A stretch of 33,843 nucleotides of DNA from assembly GCA_029775995.1 (NCBI GenBank), contig JARVJX010000007.1:1-33843 (forward strand), read 5' to 3'. A program made the position numbers and the translations under genes. Positions 8,921-17,004 of this stretch are shown one piece after another. A model generated the notes under the pieces. That model ran no database searches. It was not told the DNA's origin and saw nothing but the letters and a program-made list of their open reading frames with translations. Source of the DNA: Nitrososphaeria archaeon (GTDB lineage Archaea; Thermoproteota; Nitrososphaeria; Nitrososphaerales; JARVJX01). Position 1 is the stretch's first letter, and the number at the start of each line of letters is the position of its first letter.

Positions 8921-9541
8921 TCACTCAGCATACCATCTATCAAAATCTTCAGGCTCCATGACTATCATCTTACCCTTCATCCAAGAATGGCCAATACCAC
9001 ATAATTCAAAGCATTGTATGGTGTAAACTCCAGCTTGAGAAGGCTTAATCCATATTGTATTAATCTTACCTTTTATAGCATCGCCTTTAACCTTGAATTC
9101 AATTAATCCAAAATTGTGAAATACATCATCGCTGGTAACTTTAAAGGTTATTACTTCATTTTTTGGAACCCTTAACTCTCCAACCACTTGCTTCCCATTA
9201 GGATATATGAATTTCCATCCCCATTGATAGGCATGAACTTCAATGGTTAGGGAACCCTTTGGAGGTTTCTCTATTAAATCTACTGTTTGCATGGTTCCTA
9301 AGGTAATGGTAAATAGTATTCCTGCTACAATTAAAGTTAATACAAAAGCAACCTTCATGGTTCCCCTCTCAGCTGGAATCTTTCCTAAACTTGGAGCATC
9401 TTTCGGCTCCCTTTCACCTTTAGCTTTATATTTTATAGAGCTATAGATCAAAAAGCCTATAACGATGGCTCCTACAATAGAGCCTATAGTAGCATATAGG
9501 ATAAAGAGCCAATCCCATTGAGCGGTAATGGGGGAAAGCAC
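8921..9541 (-). CDS. Cytochrome c oxidase subunit II (CuA)
   Basis: Subunit II carries the binuclear CuA centre that takes electrons from the donor protein. Two N-terminal membrane helices (about 12-36 and 63-87 from the chosen start) precede an outward cupredoxin domain. The ligand motif CFELCGIGHSWMKGKM supplies both Cys, His and Met, with the first His in DVFHNF. WGWKF is the conserved aromatic stretch for electron entry. A longer frame begins at a GTG at 9583, but that codon lies upstream of the likely TATA box at 9561-9570. I chose the GTG at 9539-9541 (protein MLSPITAQWDW...), 206 residues, with GGAAGG just upstream. It is the first gene of the oxidase operon and diverges from the HTH_10 regulator gene. 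Confidence 0.93.
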   Translation of the reverse strand: MLSPITAQWDWLFILYATIGSIVGAIVIGFLIYSSIKYKAKGEREPKDAPSLGKIPAERGTMKVAFVLTLIVAGILFTITLGTMQTVDLIEKPPKGSLTIEVHAYQWGWKFIYPNGKQVVGELRVPKNEVITFKVTSDDVFHNFGLIEFKVKGDAIKGKINTIWIKPSQAGVYTIQCFELCGIGHSWMKGKMIVMEPEDFDRWYAE

Positions 9542-9560
9542 AATAATCCTTCCTTTAAAT

Positions 9561-9570
9561 TTAAAATAAA
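9561..9570 (-). promoter_or_regulatory. TATA box of oxidase operon
   Basis: TTTATTTTAA on the minus strand, centred about 24 bases before the GTG at 9541. This predicts a leaderless or nearly leaderless transcript and argues against the longer reading frame from 9583. Confidence 0.5.
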
Positions 9571-9591
9571 TTCTCACCTTCACTTATGAAG

Positions 9592-9599
9592 GTTTTTAA
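9592..9599 (+). promoter_or_regulatory. TATA box of HTH_10 regulator
   Basis: GTTTTTAA lies about 27 bases before the ATG at 9623, which fits a leaderless start there. The oxidase promoter and this one face away from each other within 60 bases, so a bound regulator could affect both. Confidence 0.45.
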
Positions 9600-9622
9600 G
9601 GTAGTTTTTTAAATTGATACTT

Positions 9623-10288
9623 ATGCTACAGGTTACTTTATCGGTTAAGATGGATTGCCCTTGGTTAGATTACCTTCAAAGGAACCCTGATGGAAATTTC
9701 ATTATACTCCAATGTATCCCTAGAGCTGAAGAAGAGGGAGTATCAGCCTTAGCTAAGGTAAATGGACCAGATTGGGCTCCAGAAAGAATCACTCAAATAG
9801 TAACTAAACATCCCTCAGTAAAAAGAGCTAAATTCATGACTTTAAATCCCTCCATATTTTTAGGAATGGTAACTACAAAATTTTGCCCTTGCTCATCTAC
9901 TTTGCTTCCCTACTATAACCATTTGAAAATTACCTCTGAAGATAGAAATAGATTAAGATGGACCTTGCTAATTAACGGGAGCAAAGCCCTAAAAAAGCTG
10001 ACCAAATCCTTAGAGGATAAAAGCATAGATTACAAAATAGAAGAAATTAGAGAGGTTAAGTATAAAGAATATATCCTTACAGCTAAACAGGAGCAGCTAA
10101 TAAGAGCTGCCCTAGAGCTTGGTTTTTATGATGTTCCTAGAAGGATCAGACTTAGAGATTTGGCTAAGGTTTTTAACATCTCCCCAAGGGCACTATCGGA
10201 GAGAATTAGAAGGGCCCATAAAAGAATCATATTAATTTTTTTAAATTCTGAATCTCTCCAATTAATGGAGGATAGCAATAAAAGATAA
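9623..10288 (+). CDS. HTH_10 (bacterio-opsin activator-like) regulator
   Basis: A 221-residue DNA-binding protein. The last 65 residues hold the bacterio-opsin activator helix-turn-helix domain (HTH_10), beginning LTAKQEQLIRAALELGFYDV and ending with RALSERIRRAHKR. The N-terminal 150 residues look like the alpha/beta sensor part of this family. They include the cysteines of KMDCPWLDY, IILQCIP and KFCPCSS, which could bind a metal. The ATG at 9623 is preferred over the TTG at 9614 because it sits 27 bases after a TATA box. The gene diverges from the terminal oxidase operon and shares its promoter region, which suggests it controls respiration genes in response to copper, oxygen or redox state. 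The signal is a guess. Confidence 0.8.
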   Translation: MLQVTLSVKMDCPWLDYLQRNPDGNFIILQCIPRAEEEGVSALAKVNGPDWAPERITQIVTKHPSVKRAKFMTLNPSIFLGMVTTKFCPCSSTLLPYYNHLKITSEDRNRLRWTLLINGSKALKKLTKSLEDKSIDYKIEEIREVKYKEYILTAKQEQLIRAALELGFYDVPRRIRLRDLAKVFNISPRALSERIRRAHKRIILIFLNSESLQLMEDSNKR

Positions 10289-10323
10289 AAAATATTTAAA
10301 GCTAAAAATCAAAGCTAAGGGGT

Positions 10324-10599
10324 ATGGATAAAGATTTAATATGGGTAGGGGTTACCATGATACTTATTGGATTAGGAGGTATTTATGCTGTATTCTCTGG
10401 TGTTGCTGAAACCTTTCAAGAGGGTTTACAGGGACCAGCTGCTTTTACTGTAGTTATGGGTTTCTTATTCTTTATTGGGGGATTACTTAGAGATGGCTTA
10501 CCTACCATTGGTCTTGTAGCTAAATCCCTGATACTAACGGTTATAATAATAAGTGTAGCTACATTACTAACCTATCTAATAATTCTTCCCCCTGTATAG
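10324..10599 (+). CDS. Small three-helix membrane protein, unknown
   Basis: The 91-residue protein is almost entirely hydrophobic, with segments at about 5-25, 40-56 and 63-87. A short polar loop (ETFQEGLQG) follows the first and a second loop (RDGLP) precedes the third. I recognise no family. The start is ATG with AAGGGGT just upstream, and a TATA-like AATATTTAAA about 25-30 bases before that. It lies between the oxidase regulator and the primase genes and has its own promoter, so it may belong with either the respiratory genes or neither. Its size resembles that of accessory oxidase subunits, but nothing in the sequence proves that. Confidence 0.6.
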   Translation: MDKDLIWVGVTMILIGLGGIYAVFSGVAETFQEGLQGPAAFTVVMGFLFFIGGLLRDGLPTIGLVAKSLILTVIIISVATLLTYLIILPPV

Positions 10600-10659
10600 A
10601 AAGCAAAAAATGCCAAGGGGGAGTTATCCTTTTTAATTTGGTTATAGAATATATATTGA

Positions 10660-11661
10660 TTGGAATTAAGTTTAGGTAAAAGGGATTATGCAAGATATCC
10701 CTTTTTAAAGGAAGCTGGAGAACTAGTAAGATTGCTAGACCTCTCCCTTTACGATGTTACGAAGTTTCTTAAAATTTTAGATAGAGCAAAGGAAAGGATT
10801 TTACAAGCTTTTAAAAGGGGAAAAATAGAGCAAGAGCTTGAAGATAGTGAAGATGAACTTTTAAGTTTTTCCTTGGCTCTCTTCTTAGTTAAAGCCATTA
10901 ATAATGAGTTTGCCATCAAGAGGTATTCCTTAGCTGAAGCCCTCAGAGTTGAGGCTTTTCTTAACGAAGAATTCTCCAATAACAATATAAGCATAATAAT
11001 ATATCTTTTTAAGAGGCTCTTCAAGATTGAGATAAGGGAGTTTCATAAAGATGAAGAATTTTTCTTTGAAATACCCTTCAAAGATTACCTTATAAGGGCT
11101 ACAAAATTTCATGATGAAAGCTGGAAACTGATCAATAGGCCTTTATATCATGGCTATGTTAGGCTTAAAGCTAAGGATCTAATTAGGCTCATTAGAGAAG
11201 AAATAGCCCTTATGATTGAAGAGAGGATAAAGCTCTTGAAGCTGGCTAAATTCCCTGAAAAACTTAAGGAAATTGTAAACGATTTAAAGCAGAAGGCTCC
11301 TCATCCTACGCTATGGATAGGAAGGGGGGAAGTTAAAGATTATCCTCCCTGTGTAAAACATGCTTTAAAGGAGTTAGAAGAGGGTAGAAATTTACCTCAT
11401 TATGGAAGATTTCTTTTAGCCAGCTATATGTTAGCTATAGGAAAAGGAGTCGATGAAATAGTTGGACTTTTTTCAAAGGCTCCCGATTTTAAGGAGAAGA
11501 TAACAAGGTATCAGATAGAGCATATAGCAGGATTAAAGGGAGGAGGTACAAAGTATAGGGTTCCAAGCTGTAAAACTTTAGCTGAGCATAACTTCTGCTT
11601 TAAAACTGAAGAATGTAATAATATCAGAAATCCTTTTCAATTCGGTAGGAAAAATGAATGA
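10660..11661 (+). CDS. priL: DNA primase large subunit PriL
   Basis: PriL is the regulatory subunit of the archaeal primase that makes primers for DNA replication. The 333-residue protein has an all-helical N-terminal part and a C-terminal iron-sulfur domain whose four cysteines are visible: C231 (YPPC), C304 (VPSC), C313 (NFCF) and C319 (EECN). Also seen are HPTLWIGRGE (215-224) and LPHYGRFLLASYML (245-258), typical of the C-terminal domain. The start is a TTG (ELSLGKRDYARYPFLKEA), preceded by a TATA-like ATATATAT stretch rather than a ribosome binding site. It overlaps the small-subunit gene by 8 bases. Length is near the low end for archaeal PriL. Confidence 0.93.
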   Translation: MELSLGKRDYARYPFLKEAGELVRLLDLSLYDVTKFLKILDRAKERILQAFKRGKIEQELEDSEDELLSFSLALFLVKAINNEFAIKRYSLAEALRVEAFLNEEFSNNNISIIIYLFKRLFKIEIREFHKDEEFFFEIPFKDYLIRATKFHDESWKLINRPLYHGYVRLKAKDLIRLIREEIALMIEERIKLLKLAKFPEKLKEIVNDLKQKAPHPTLWIGRGEVKDYPPCVKHALKELEEGRNLPHYGRFLLASYMLAIGKGVDEIVGLFSKAPDFKEKITRYQIEHIAGLKGGGTKYRVPSCKTLAEHNFCFKTEECNNIRNPFQFGRKNE

Positions 11662-12799
11662 AAGAAGCTTAGAATTTTTAAAAAAGGAGTTCAAGTGGTA
11701 TTATTACTACAAAGATGATGAAATAGAAGAGCCAAAAAGGATAGAAGAAAGAGAATTTGGTTACATGCCCTTTAGTAAGGGTATGATAAGGCATCTAAGC
11801 TTAAAGAGTAGAGGAGAGCTCATAGCCCTTTTATTAAGGGAGGTTCCAGCTGGGGTTTACTGCTCCTGCTCTTACTACCTTTCCCCTCATCTTCCCATGG
11901 GAGAAAAGGGATGGAAAGGCTCAGACCTCATCTTTGATATAGATGCTGATGGGCTAAATTCTCCTTGTAAAACAGAGCACGATAGATGGATATGTAAAAA
12001 TTGTGGTTTTAATGCCTTTGGTAAAAGGCCTGAGCTCTGCCCAAATTGTAATAGCTTAAAGATTGAAGAGATTAGCTGGTCTTGTGACCTTTGCATGAAT
12101 AAAGCTAAAGAGGAGGTTCTTAAGCTTCTAGAGATTTTGGAGGAAGATTTTGGTTTAAGCAGGAAGGAAATTCAAATATATTTTTCGGGCAACATGGGCT
12201 ATCATATTCAGGTTCAGAGTCCCTTGATAGAGGAACTAAACCAAGATGGTAGAAATGAGATTGTGGATTATTTAAGCTGTAAAGGACTTAATATAGAAAA
12301 GCTAGGTTTTGTAAGGGGGCTAAGATATGATGAAATTCTTCAAAGGCTTTCAAATTTGGATTATTATGGATGGGGTAGAAGGTTACTAAAATTCTTTGAA
12401 AATAATTACAATGGTAATCCTACAATTAAATTGGCTGAAATGTTAAGTAAAGAGGGTTATAAAAAATTCTCAAAAGCTCTTAAAGATTTATTTGATCAGT
12501 TATCCGTAAAAATAGATAGAGAAGTAACCATAGATTTGCACAGAATCTTTAGATTACCTGGAAGTTTACATCAAAGATCTGGTCTAATTAAGAAAAAGGT
12601 TAATGATTTAGATTATTTTGACCCCTACGATGATACCTGCCCTTTTAATGATGAACCCGTTAAGATAAGGATTAGTTTCTCCCCTAAATTTAGATTAAAA
12701 GGAAAAGAATTTGGGCCCTATAAAAACGAAACTTTAACTTTGCCTAAATATGCCTGTCTATTCTTAGTTGCAAGGGGTGTTGCCGAGGTTGAAGGTTGA
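11654..12799 (+). CDS. priS: DNA primase small (catalytic) subunit PriS
   Basis: The 381-residue protein is the catalytic primase subunit. The metal-binding aspartates are in DLIFDIDAD (D95 and D97), with the third in VTIDLHRIFRLPGSLH (D294). The nucleotide-binding SGNMGYH motif is at 178-184. Between the first aspartates and that motif lies a cysteine-rich insertion with C105, C114, C117, C129, C132, C144 and C147, enough for a zinc ribbon plus additional cysteines. Archaeal PriS proteins have a zinc knuckle here. It overlaps priL by 8 bases at its start and overlaps the maximal GINS frame at its end, so the three replication genes form one transcription unit. In archaea this enzyme can make both RNA and DNA primers. 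Confidence 0.95.
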   Translation: MNERSLEFLKKEFKWYYYYKDDEIEEPKRIEEREFGYMPFSKGMIRHLSLKSRGELIALLLREVPAGVYCSCSYYLSPHLPMGEKGWKGSDLIFDIDADGLNSPCKTEHDRWICKNCGFNAFGKRPELCPNCNSLKIEEISWSCDLCMNKAKEEVLKLLEILEEDFGLSRKEIQIYFSGNMGYHIQVQSPLIEELNQDGRNEIVDYLSCKGLNIEKLGFVRGLRYDEILQRLSNLDYYGWGRRLLKFFENNYNGNPTIKLAEMLSKEGYKKFSKALKDLFDQLSVKIDREVTIDLHRIFRLPGSLHQRSGLIKKKVNDLDYFDPYDDTCPFNDEPVKIRISFSPKFRLKGKEFGPYKNETLTLPKYACLFLVARGVAEVEG

Positions 12800-13346
12800 A
12801 GAGCTTTACAATTACTTTAAAGCTGAAAAAGAAAATCCAATGATTCAGGATGTACCTAAGGATTTGTATAAAAGAATTGCCCAGTATCTAAGTCGCTTTG
12901 AAAATTTGGAGGAGAGTAAAGAAATAGGCTACCTTTTACTAATAAAGGAGAGGAATTTGCTCATTGAGTTGGCTGAAAGGCTTATCAATCTTAGATTAGA
13001 GAAGGCAAAGAAGCTTGAGGAAACTGATGAGCAATTGTTAAAGCTAACCGATGAGGAAAAGTATATTCTACACCCTTTTAAAAGAGAGGTGAAAAGGAAA
13101 AATCTAGTCCTTGAGGCCTTAAAGATGGGAAGGGTAAAGCAATTAGAGAAGGCTTCAAGAATAGTAAGCTCTAGAACTTTACTGGTTAGATTTCTTCAGG
13201 ATATTCCAACCATAGTGGGTTCAGATTTGAAGAGCTATGGCCCCTTTAAAAAGGAGGACGTTTCAAATTTACCTTATGACAATGCTATAACCTTAATAAG
13301 GAAGGGCATTGCTGAGGAAGTGGAATCTTTAGAACTTTCTGAGTAG
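12789..13346 (+). CDS. GINS complex protein, Gins51-type
   Basis: GINS joins MCM helicase and Cdc45/RecJ in the replicative helicase. The protein has a helical A-domain (to about residue 120) and a C-terminal B-domain with LQDIPTIVGSDLKSYGPF, then DVSNLPYDNAITLIRKGIAE. The order A then B is that of the Gins51 (Sld5/Psf1) type. The frame is open from a TTG at 12768 inside priS. I chose the TTG at 12789 because GGGGTG lies 9 bases upstream and the protein then starts at the expected helix (KVEELYNYFKAEKENP), giving 185 residues. Its overlap with the primase gene agrees with the physical coupling of primase and GINS known in archaea. Confidence 0.85.
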   Translation: MKVEELYNYFKAEKENPMIQDVPKDLYKRIAQYLSRFENLEESKEIGYLLLIKERNLLIELAERLINLRLEKAKKLEETDEQLLKLTDEEKYILHPFKREVKRKNLVLEALKMGRVKQLEKASRIVSSRTLLVRFLQDIPTIVGSDLKSYGPFKKEDVSNLPYDNAITLIRKGIAEEVESLELSE

Positions 13347-13487
13347 TATGCTTAGCCTTAGAAAAGAAATTTTAGTCATAATATCAATATCTTCAAAGAC
13401 TGCACCCCTCAGAAATTCATAAAGTCAGAGCCACTGTTAACAAAATTCATATAAATATCAGTAAAGAATTTTACTAAGGGGATAAAA

Positions 13488-13763
13488 ATGGTATCCAAAA
13501 AGCAACAAGAAAATTTAGCTAAGATAGATAAGGCTATAAATAGTTTAAAACATGTAGCTGATAATGTCCTTGCTCCAAAGAATGTTAGAAAATTTGTTAA
13601 AAATTCTATCTCAGTTCTTCAAGATAGTAGTTTAAGTCCTGCAGTTAGAGCAGCTAACGCTATAAGTTTATTAGATGAAATCTTACAAGATCAAAATATG
13701 CCCAACTTTATAAGGGTAACTTTATGGCAAGTCTTGTCTATATTAGAAGGTATAAAGGAATAG
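13488..13763 (+). CDS. UPF0147 family protein
   Basis: A 91-residue helical protein of the archaeal UPF0147 family. The conserved core is SLSPAVRAANAISLLDEILQDQNMP followed by TLWQVLSILE, seen here split over residues 51-75 and 79-88. The function of the family is not known. The gene has its own promoter: TATA-like CATATAAATAT at about 13448-13458 and AAGGGGAT just before the ATG. It follows the replication genes at 141 bases and is followed by a convergent gene. Confidence 0.9.
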   Translation: MVSKKQQENLAKIDKAINSLKHVADNVLAPKNVRKFVKNSISVLQDSSLSPAVRAANAISLLDEILQDQNMPNFIRVTLWQVLSILEGIKE

Positions 13764-13782
13764 ATACTTCTAAACTTTTAAT

Positions 13783-14214
13783 TTATGAAGGTTCAAAGCA
13801 AAAATAAGGTAAGCCATTATTAATTTTCTCTATGGCTATTTCGATTAGAAAATCTGAAATGTTAAAAGATTTGTGATTCCAATCAAAGTCAGAAATTACA
13901 AACTCTTTCTCTCCTCTCTCATAAATTTGCTTCCATTTAGCCCTACCATAAAAAGGTTTCACCAATCTACAGTCCCATCTTCTACATTTTATACCATTTC
14001 TTGAAGAAAAATGCATACAATTAAAACAATGTTTAGATAGCCAAATTATACTCTTTTCTCTCTTTCTCTTCTTAAGTTCTTCTATTAGAGAGTCTGATTG
14101 AGCCCTAGCCATATCAAATAATTCTTTTCTACCCTTTTCTGTATCAAGATAATATTCTAAATTTTGACTAACGATCTTTTTCCAATCCTCTTTCTCTTCT
14201 TTTTTCTGCAACAA
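13783..14214 (-). CDS. Cysteine-containing protein, unknown
   Basis: I do not recognise this 143-residue protein. It is highly charged in the first 58 residues (mostly predicted helix) and has a cysteine cluster KHCFNCMHF (C63, C66) then KCRRWDC (C77, C82), with one more Cys at 139 near the end. The four clustered cysteines look like a zinc or iron-sulfur site of about 20 residues. The start is one of two adjacent TTG codons. The gene converges on the UPF0147 gene with 19 bases between stops. Codon use matches the neighbours, and the spacing and intact motifs argue that it is a real gene. Confidence 0.65.
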   Translation of the reverse strand: MLQKKEEKEDWKKIVSQNLEYYLDTEKGRKELFDMARAQSDSLIEELKKRKREKSIIWLSKHCFNCMHFSSRNGIKCRRWDCRLVKPFYGRAKWKQIYERGEKEFVISDFDWNHKSFNISDFLIEIAIEKINNGLPYFCFEPS

Positions 14215-14491
14215 TCAATAATAGAACACTAAGTATTTTACTCTTTCTGAGTTTACCAGATTTGATAATCAAACTTGATAATACCATTAAGGAACCAGAA
14301 GAACGATAGACTGACTTCTTAGGAAAGGCTTAACTTAATCTATCCTAGGCTGTAATATATCTCCTTATCTTTATATATGCTTGACCAAAAACAAACTAAA
14401 AAGAAAAGCTCTAAGAATCTTGAAATCCTTCAAATAAGAAGACAAACAATATGATAAAAGTTTATAATATGCCTATTATTTATTTAAGATA

Positions 14492-15832
14492 ATGATAGAA
14501 GAGAAGAAAAACGAGGTAGCTTTTAAGTACTATAACAAAATCTTTGAACTTTTAAAGAACCATCATGAATGGTTTAGGAATTCTATACCCTTGATAGCCT
14601 CTGAAAATTTGCCTAGCCCTGCCGTTAGGGAGGCTTTAATTAGCGATTTTGGAAATAGATATGCTGAAGGATGGCCTGGAGAAAGGGTTTATGCTGGGTG
14701 TTTGTACATAGATCAGGTAGAGCTAATTTGTATAGATTTGGCAAAGATTTTATTCAATGCTGAATTTGTAGATGTTAGACCTATATCAGGAGTCTGTGCC
14801 AATCTGTCTTTGTATTCAGCCTTTACGCAGCCTAACGATAGAATGATGGCTTTAGCCATACCTAATGGAGGGCATATATCTATGGGAAAAAAAGATTTCT
14901 TTGGTACAGCTGGTTTAGTTCACGGTTTAAGGGTTGAATACTTTGCCTTTAATAAAGAAGAGATGAATATTGATGTAGATAAGACTAAGGAGAAATTTGA
15001 GAAGATGGTTAAAGAAGATAAGGAGATACCAAAATTAGCTATCTTTGGAGGTAGTGTTATACTATTTCCTCACCCTGTTAAAGAGCTAAGTGATTTCTTT
15101 AAGAGCCATAATTGTTTTGTTGCCTACGATGCTGCCCATATAGCTGGTTTGATTGCTGGTAAAAGGTTTCAAGACCCCTTAAGAGAAGGAGCAGAGGCTA
15201 TGACCATGAGCACTCACAAAACTTTGTTTGGACCTCAAGGGGGAGCCATAGTTAGCTATGAAAGGTACGCTGAGCAGATAAAGAAAGCAGTATTTCCAGG
15301 AAACACTAGCAATCATCATCTTCATTCTGTTGCTGCTAAGGCTGTAGCCTTTGCTGAGTTTCTGAAGTTTGGAGAGGAATATGCAGAGCAAGTTATAAGA
15401 AATGCAAAGGCTTTAGCCCAAGCTTTACATGAAAAGGGTTTAAAGGTTTTAATGGAAAATAAAGGCTTTACAGAATCTCACCAAGTTGTTTTAGATGTAA
15501 CTAAGTTTGGAGATGGAGGAACCCTAGAAAAGCTCTTGGAAAAAGCCAACATAATAGTAAACAGACAGCTTATACCTGGGGATATTCAGGCTGGTAGGCA
15601 TTATACTAACCCAGGGGGCTTAAGGTTAGGAACCTCGGAGGTTACAAGGTTAGGTATGAAAGAGAGTGAAATGAAAGAGATTGCTGAATTCTTTAAGAAG
15701 GTTATAATAGATAAAAGGAACCCAGAAATCATAGCAAAGGAAGTTTCTAAATTTAGAAAAGATTACCAAAGGGTTCACTATGCCTTTGAAAATGTAAGAG
15801 AGGCTTATAGCTATGTAAATGTTAGGACATGA
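14492..15832 (+). CDS. glyA: Serine hydroxymethyltransferase
   Basis: The enzyme is PLP-dependent and interconverts serine and glycine, moving a one-carbon unit to a pterin carrier. The 446-residue protein has the substrate-side motif ASENLPSP (36-43), the RYAEGWPGERVYAG block, the PLP aspartate and histidine in YDAAHIAGL (D213, H216), and the PLP lysine in MSTHKTLFGPQGG (K243). The ATG follows a TATA-like TTTATAAT (about 14460-14467) with a very short leader. It is the first gene of a run with an M20 hydrolase (4-base overlap) and a DUF166 gene. The carrier in archaea may be tetrahydrofolate or a methanopterin; the sequence does not decide this. Confidence 0.96.
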   Translation: MIEEKKNEVAFKYYNKIFELLKNHHEWFRNSIPLIASENLPSPAVREALISDFGNRYAEGWPGERVYAGCLYIDQVELICIDLAKILFNAEFVDVRPISGVCANLSLYSAFTQPNDRMMALAIPNGGHISMGKKDFFGTAGLVHGLRVEYFAFNKEEMNIDVDKTKEKFEKMVKEDKEIPKLAIFGGSVILFPHPVKELSDFFKSHNCFVAYDAAHIAGLIAGKRFQDPLREGAEAMTMSTHKTLFGPQGGAIVSYERYAEQIKKAVFPGNTSNHHLHSVAAKAVAFAEFLKFGEEYAEQVIRNAKALAQALHEKGLKVLMENKGFTESHQVVLDVTKFGDGGTLEKLLEKANIIVNRQLIPGDIQAGRHYTNPGGLRLGTSEVTRLGMKESEMKEIAEFFKKVIIDKRNPEIIAKEVSKFRKDYQRVHYAFENVREAYSYVNVRT

Positions 15833-16992
15833 TAGAAATAAATTCTAAGAGTTTAGTTGAAGAACTTCAGAATTTGATTAGGATACCCTCTAGAAACCCT
15901 CCTGGAGAGGAGAAAAATCTTGCCCTTTATCTTGAAAAGAGGCTCAAAGATCTTGGTTTGGATAAAGAATTAATAGCTGAACCTTATGAGAATAGACCTC
16001 AGGTAGTTGCAAGGTTAAAGGGAAGCTTAGGAAAGCCAAAGCTCATCATAAATGGGCATATGGATACAGTTCCTGAAGGAGATGTAAATAGGTGGAGCTT
16101 TAAACCCTTTGAAGGTGTTATAAAAGATGATAAAGTTTATGGTAGGGGGGCAAGTGATATAAAAGGGGGTATTGCATCCACTCTAATAGCCTTAGATTAC
16201 CTTTTAGAGAAAGATATAAAATTAAAAGGAGATTTAATTCTTCAGTTTGTTATAGGAGAGGAAACAGGGGAGCCTGGGACTAAGGATCTATTGCTGAATA
16301 AAAAGTTAGTGGGAGACTATGGTATAGTGTTAGAGCCTACAAGCTTAAAGGTAGCTAATGCAATAAAAGGTTTAGCTTGGTTTCATATTAAATTTATAGG
16401 TAAGCCCTGCCATGCCAGTTGCCCAGAATATGGAATAAATGCCATATTTAAAGCCTTAAGTTTCTGTAATAAAATTGAAAGTTATTCTTTAAAGCTTAAG
16501 GAGAGGAAGCATAAATTATTGAATAACCCTAAGGTATCTGTAACCATGATTAGAGGAGGGGTAAAGGAGAACATGATACCCGAAAGCTGTTTAGTTTCTT
16601 TAGATAGAAGAATAATACCTAATGAAAGTTTAGAATCTGTAAAAAGAGAGATAGAAGAAATTCTTGAAGGTATGAAGAGGGAAGATAAAGATTTAGTTTA
16701 CGAATGTTGGATAAAGGGAAATTACGAACCTGCAGAAATTCCTGAAGATGCTGAAATTGCAAGTGTTATGAGGAAAAATGTAGAGCTAGTAACTAAGGAA
16801 AGACAATTACCCTTTGGACTTCCAGCAGCTACTGATATGAGAAATTTTGTTAACGATGCTAAAATACCAGCTGTAACCTTTGGACCTGGAAATTTAAGGG
16901 AAGCTCACTCAATAGATGAATACGTTGAGGTTAAGCAATTGGTTAACGCATCAAAGGTTTTAATACTAACTATAAAAGACCTTCTATCATAA
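15829..16992 (+). CDS. M20 family metallohydrolase (ArgE/DapE-like)
   Basis: A 387-residue zinc amidohydrolase of the M20 family, whose members deacylate or desuccinylate amino acids or cleave small peptides. Metal ligands are visible: H77 in NGHMDTVP, D110 in GRGASDIKGG, E145 in GEETGEPGT (E144 the general base), E169 in VLEPTS and the late His in EAHSIDEYV. H195 in KPCHASCPEYG matches the dimerisation-domain His. The start ATG overlaps the glyA stop (ATGA). The family is too broad to fix the substrate. Candidate roles are acetylornithine, succinyl-diaminopimelate or LysW-linked amino acids, and no lysine or arginine genes are nearby to decide. Confidence 0.9.
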   Translation: MIEINSKSLVEELQNLIRIPSRNPPGEEKNLALYLEKRLKDLGLDKELIAEPYENRPQVVARLKGSLGKPKLIINGHMDTVPEGDVNRWSFKPFEGVIKDDKVYGRGASDIKGGIASTLIALDYLLEKDIKLKGDLILQFVIGEETGEPGTKDLLLNKKLVGDYGIVLEPTSLKVANAIKGLAWFHIKFIGKPCHASCPEYGINAIFKALSFCNKIESYSLKLKERKHKLLNNPKVSVTMIRGGVKENMIPESCLVSLDRRIIPNESLESVKREIEEILEGMKREDKDLVYECWIKGNYEPAEIPEDAEIASVMRKNVELVTKERQLPFGLPAATDMRNFVNDAKIPAVTFGPGNLREAHSIDEYVEVKQLVNASKVLILTIKDLLS

Positions 16993-17004
16993 AAGGATGA
17001 ATAA

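Noticed and set aside
9542-9583. Longer N-terminus for oxidase subunit II starting at the GTG at 9583
   Set aside because: The extra 14 residues do not look like a subunit II start, and the codon lies upstream of the likely TATA box.
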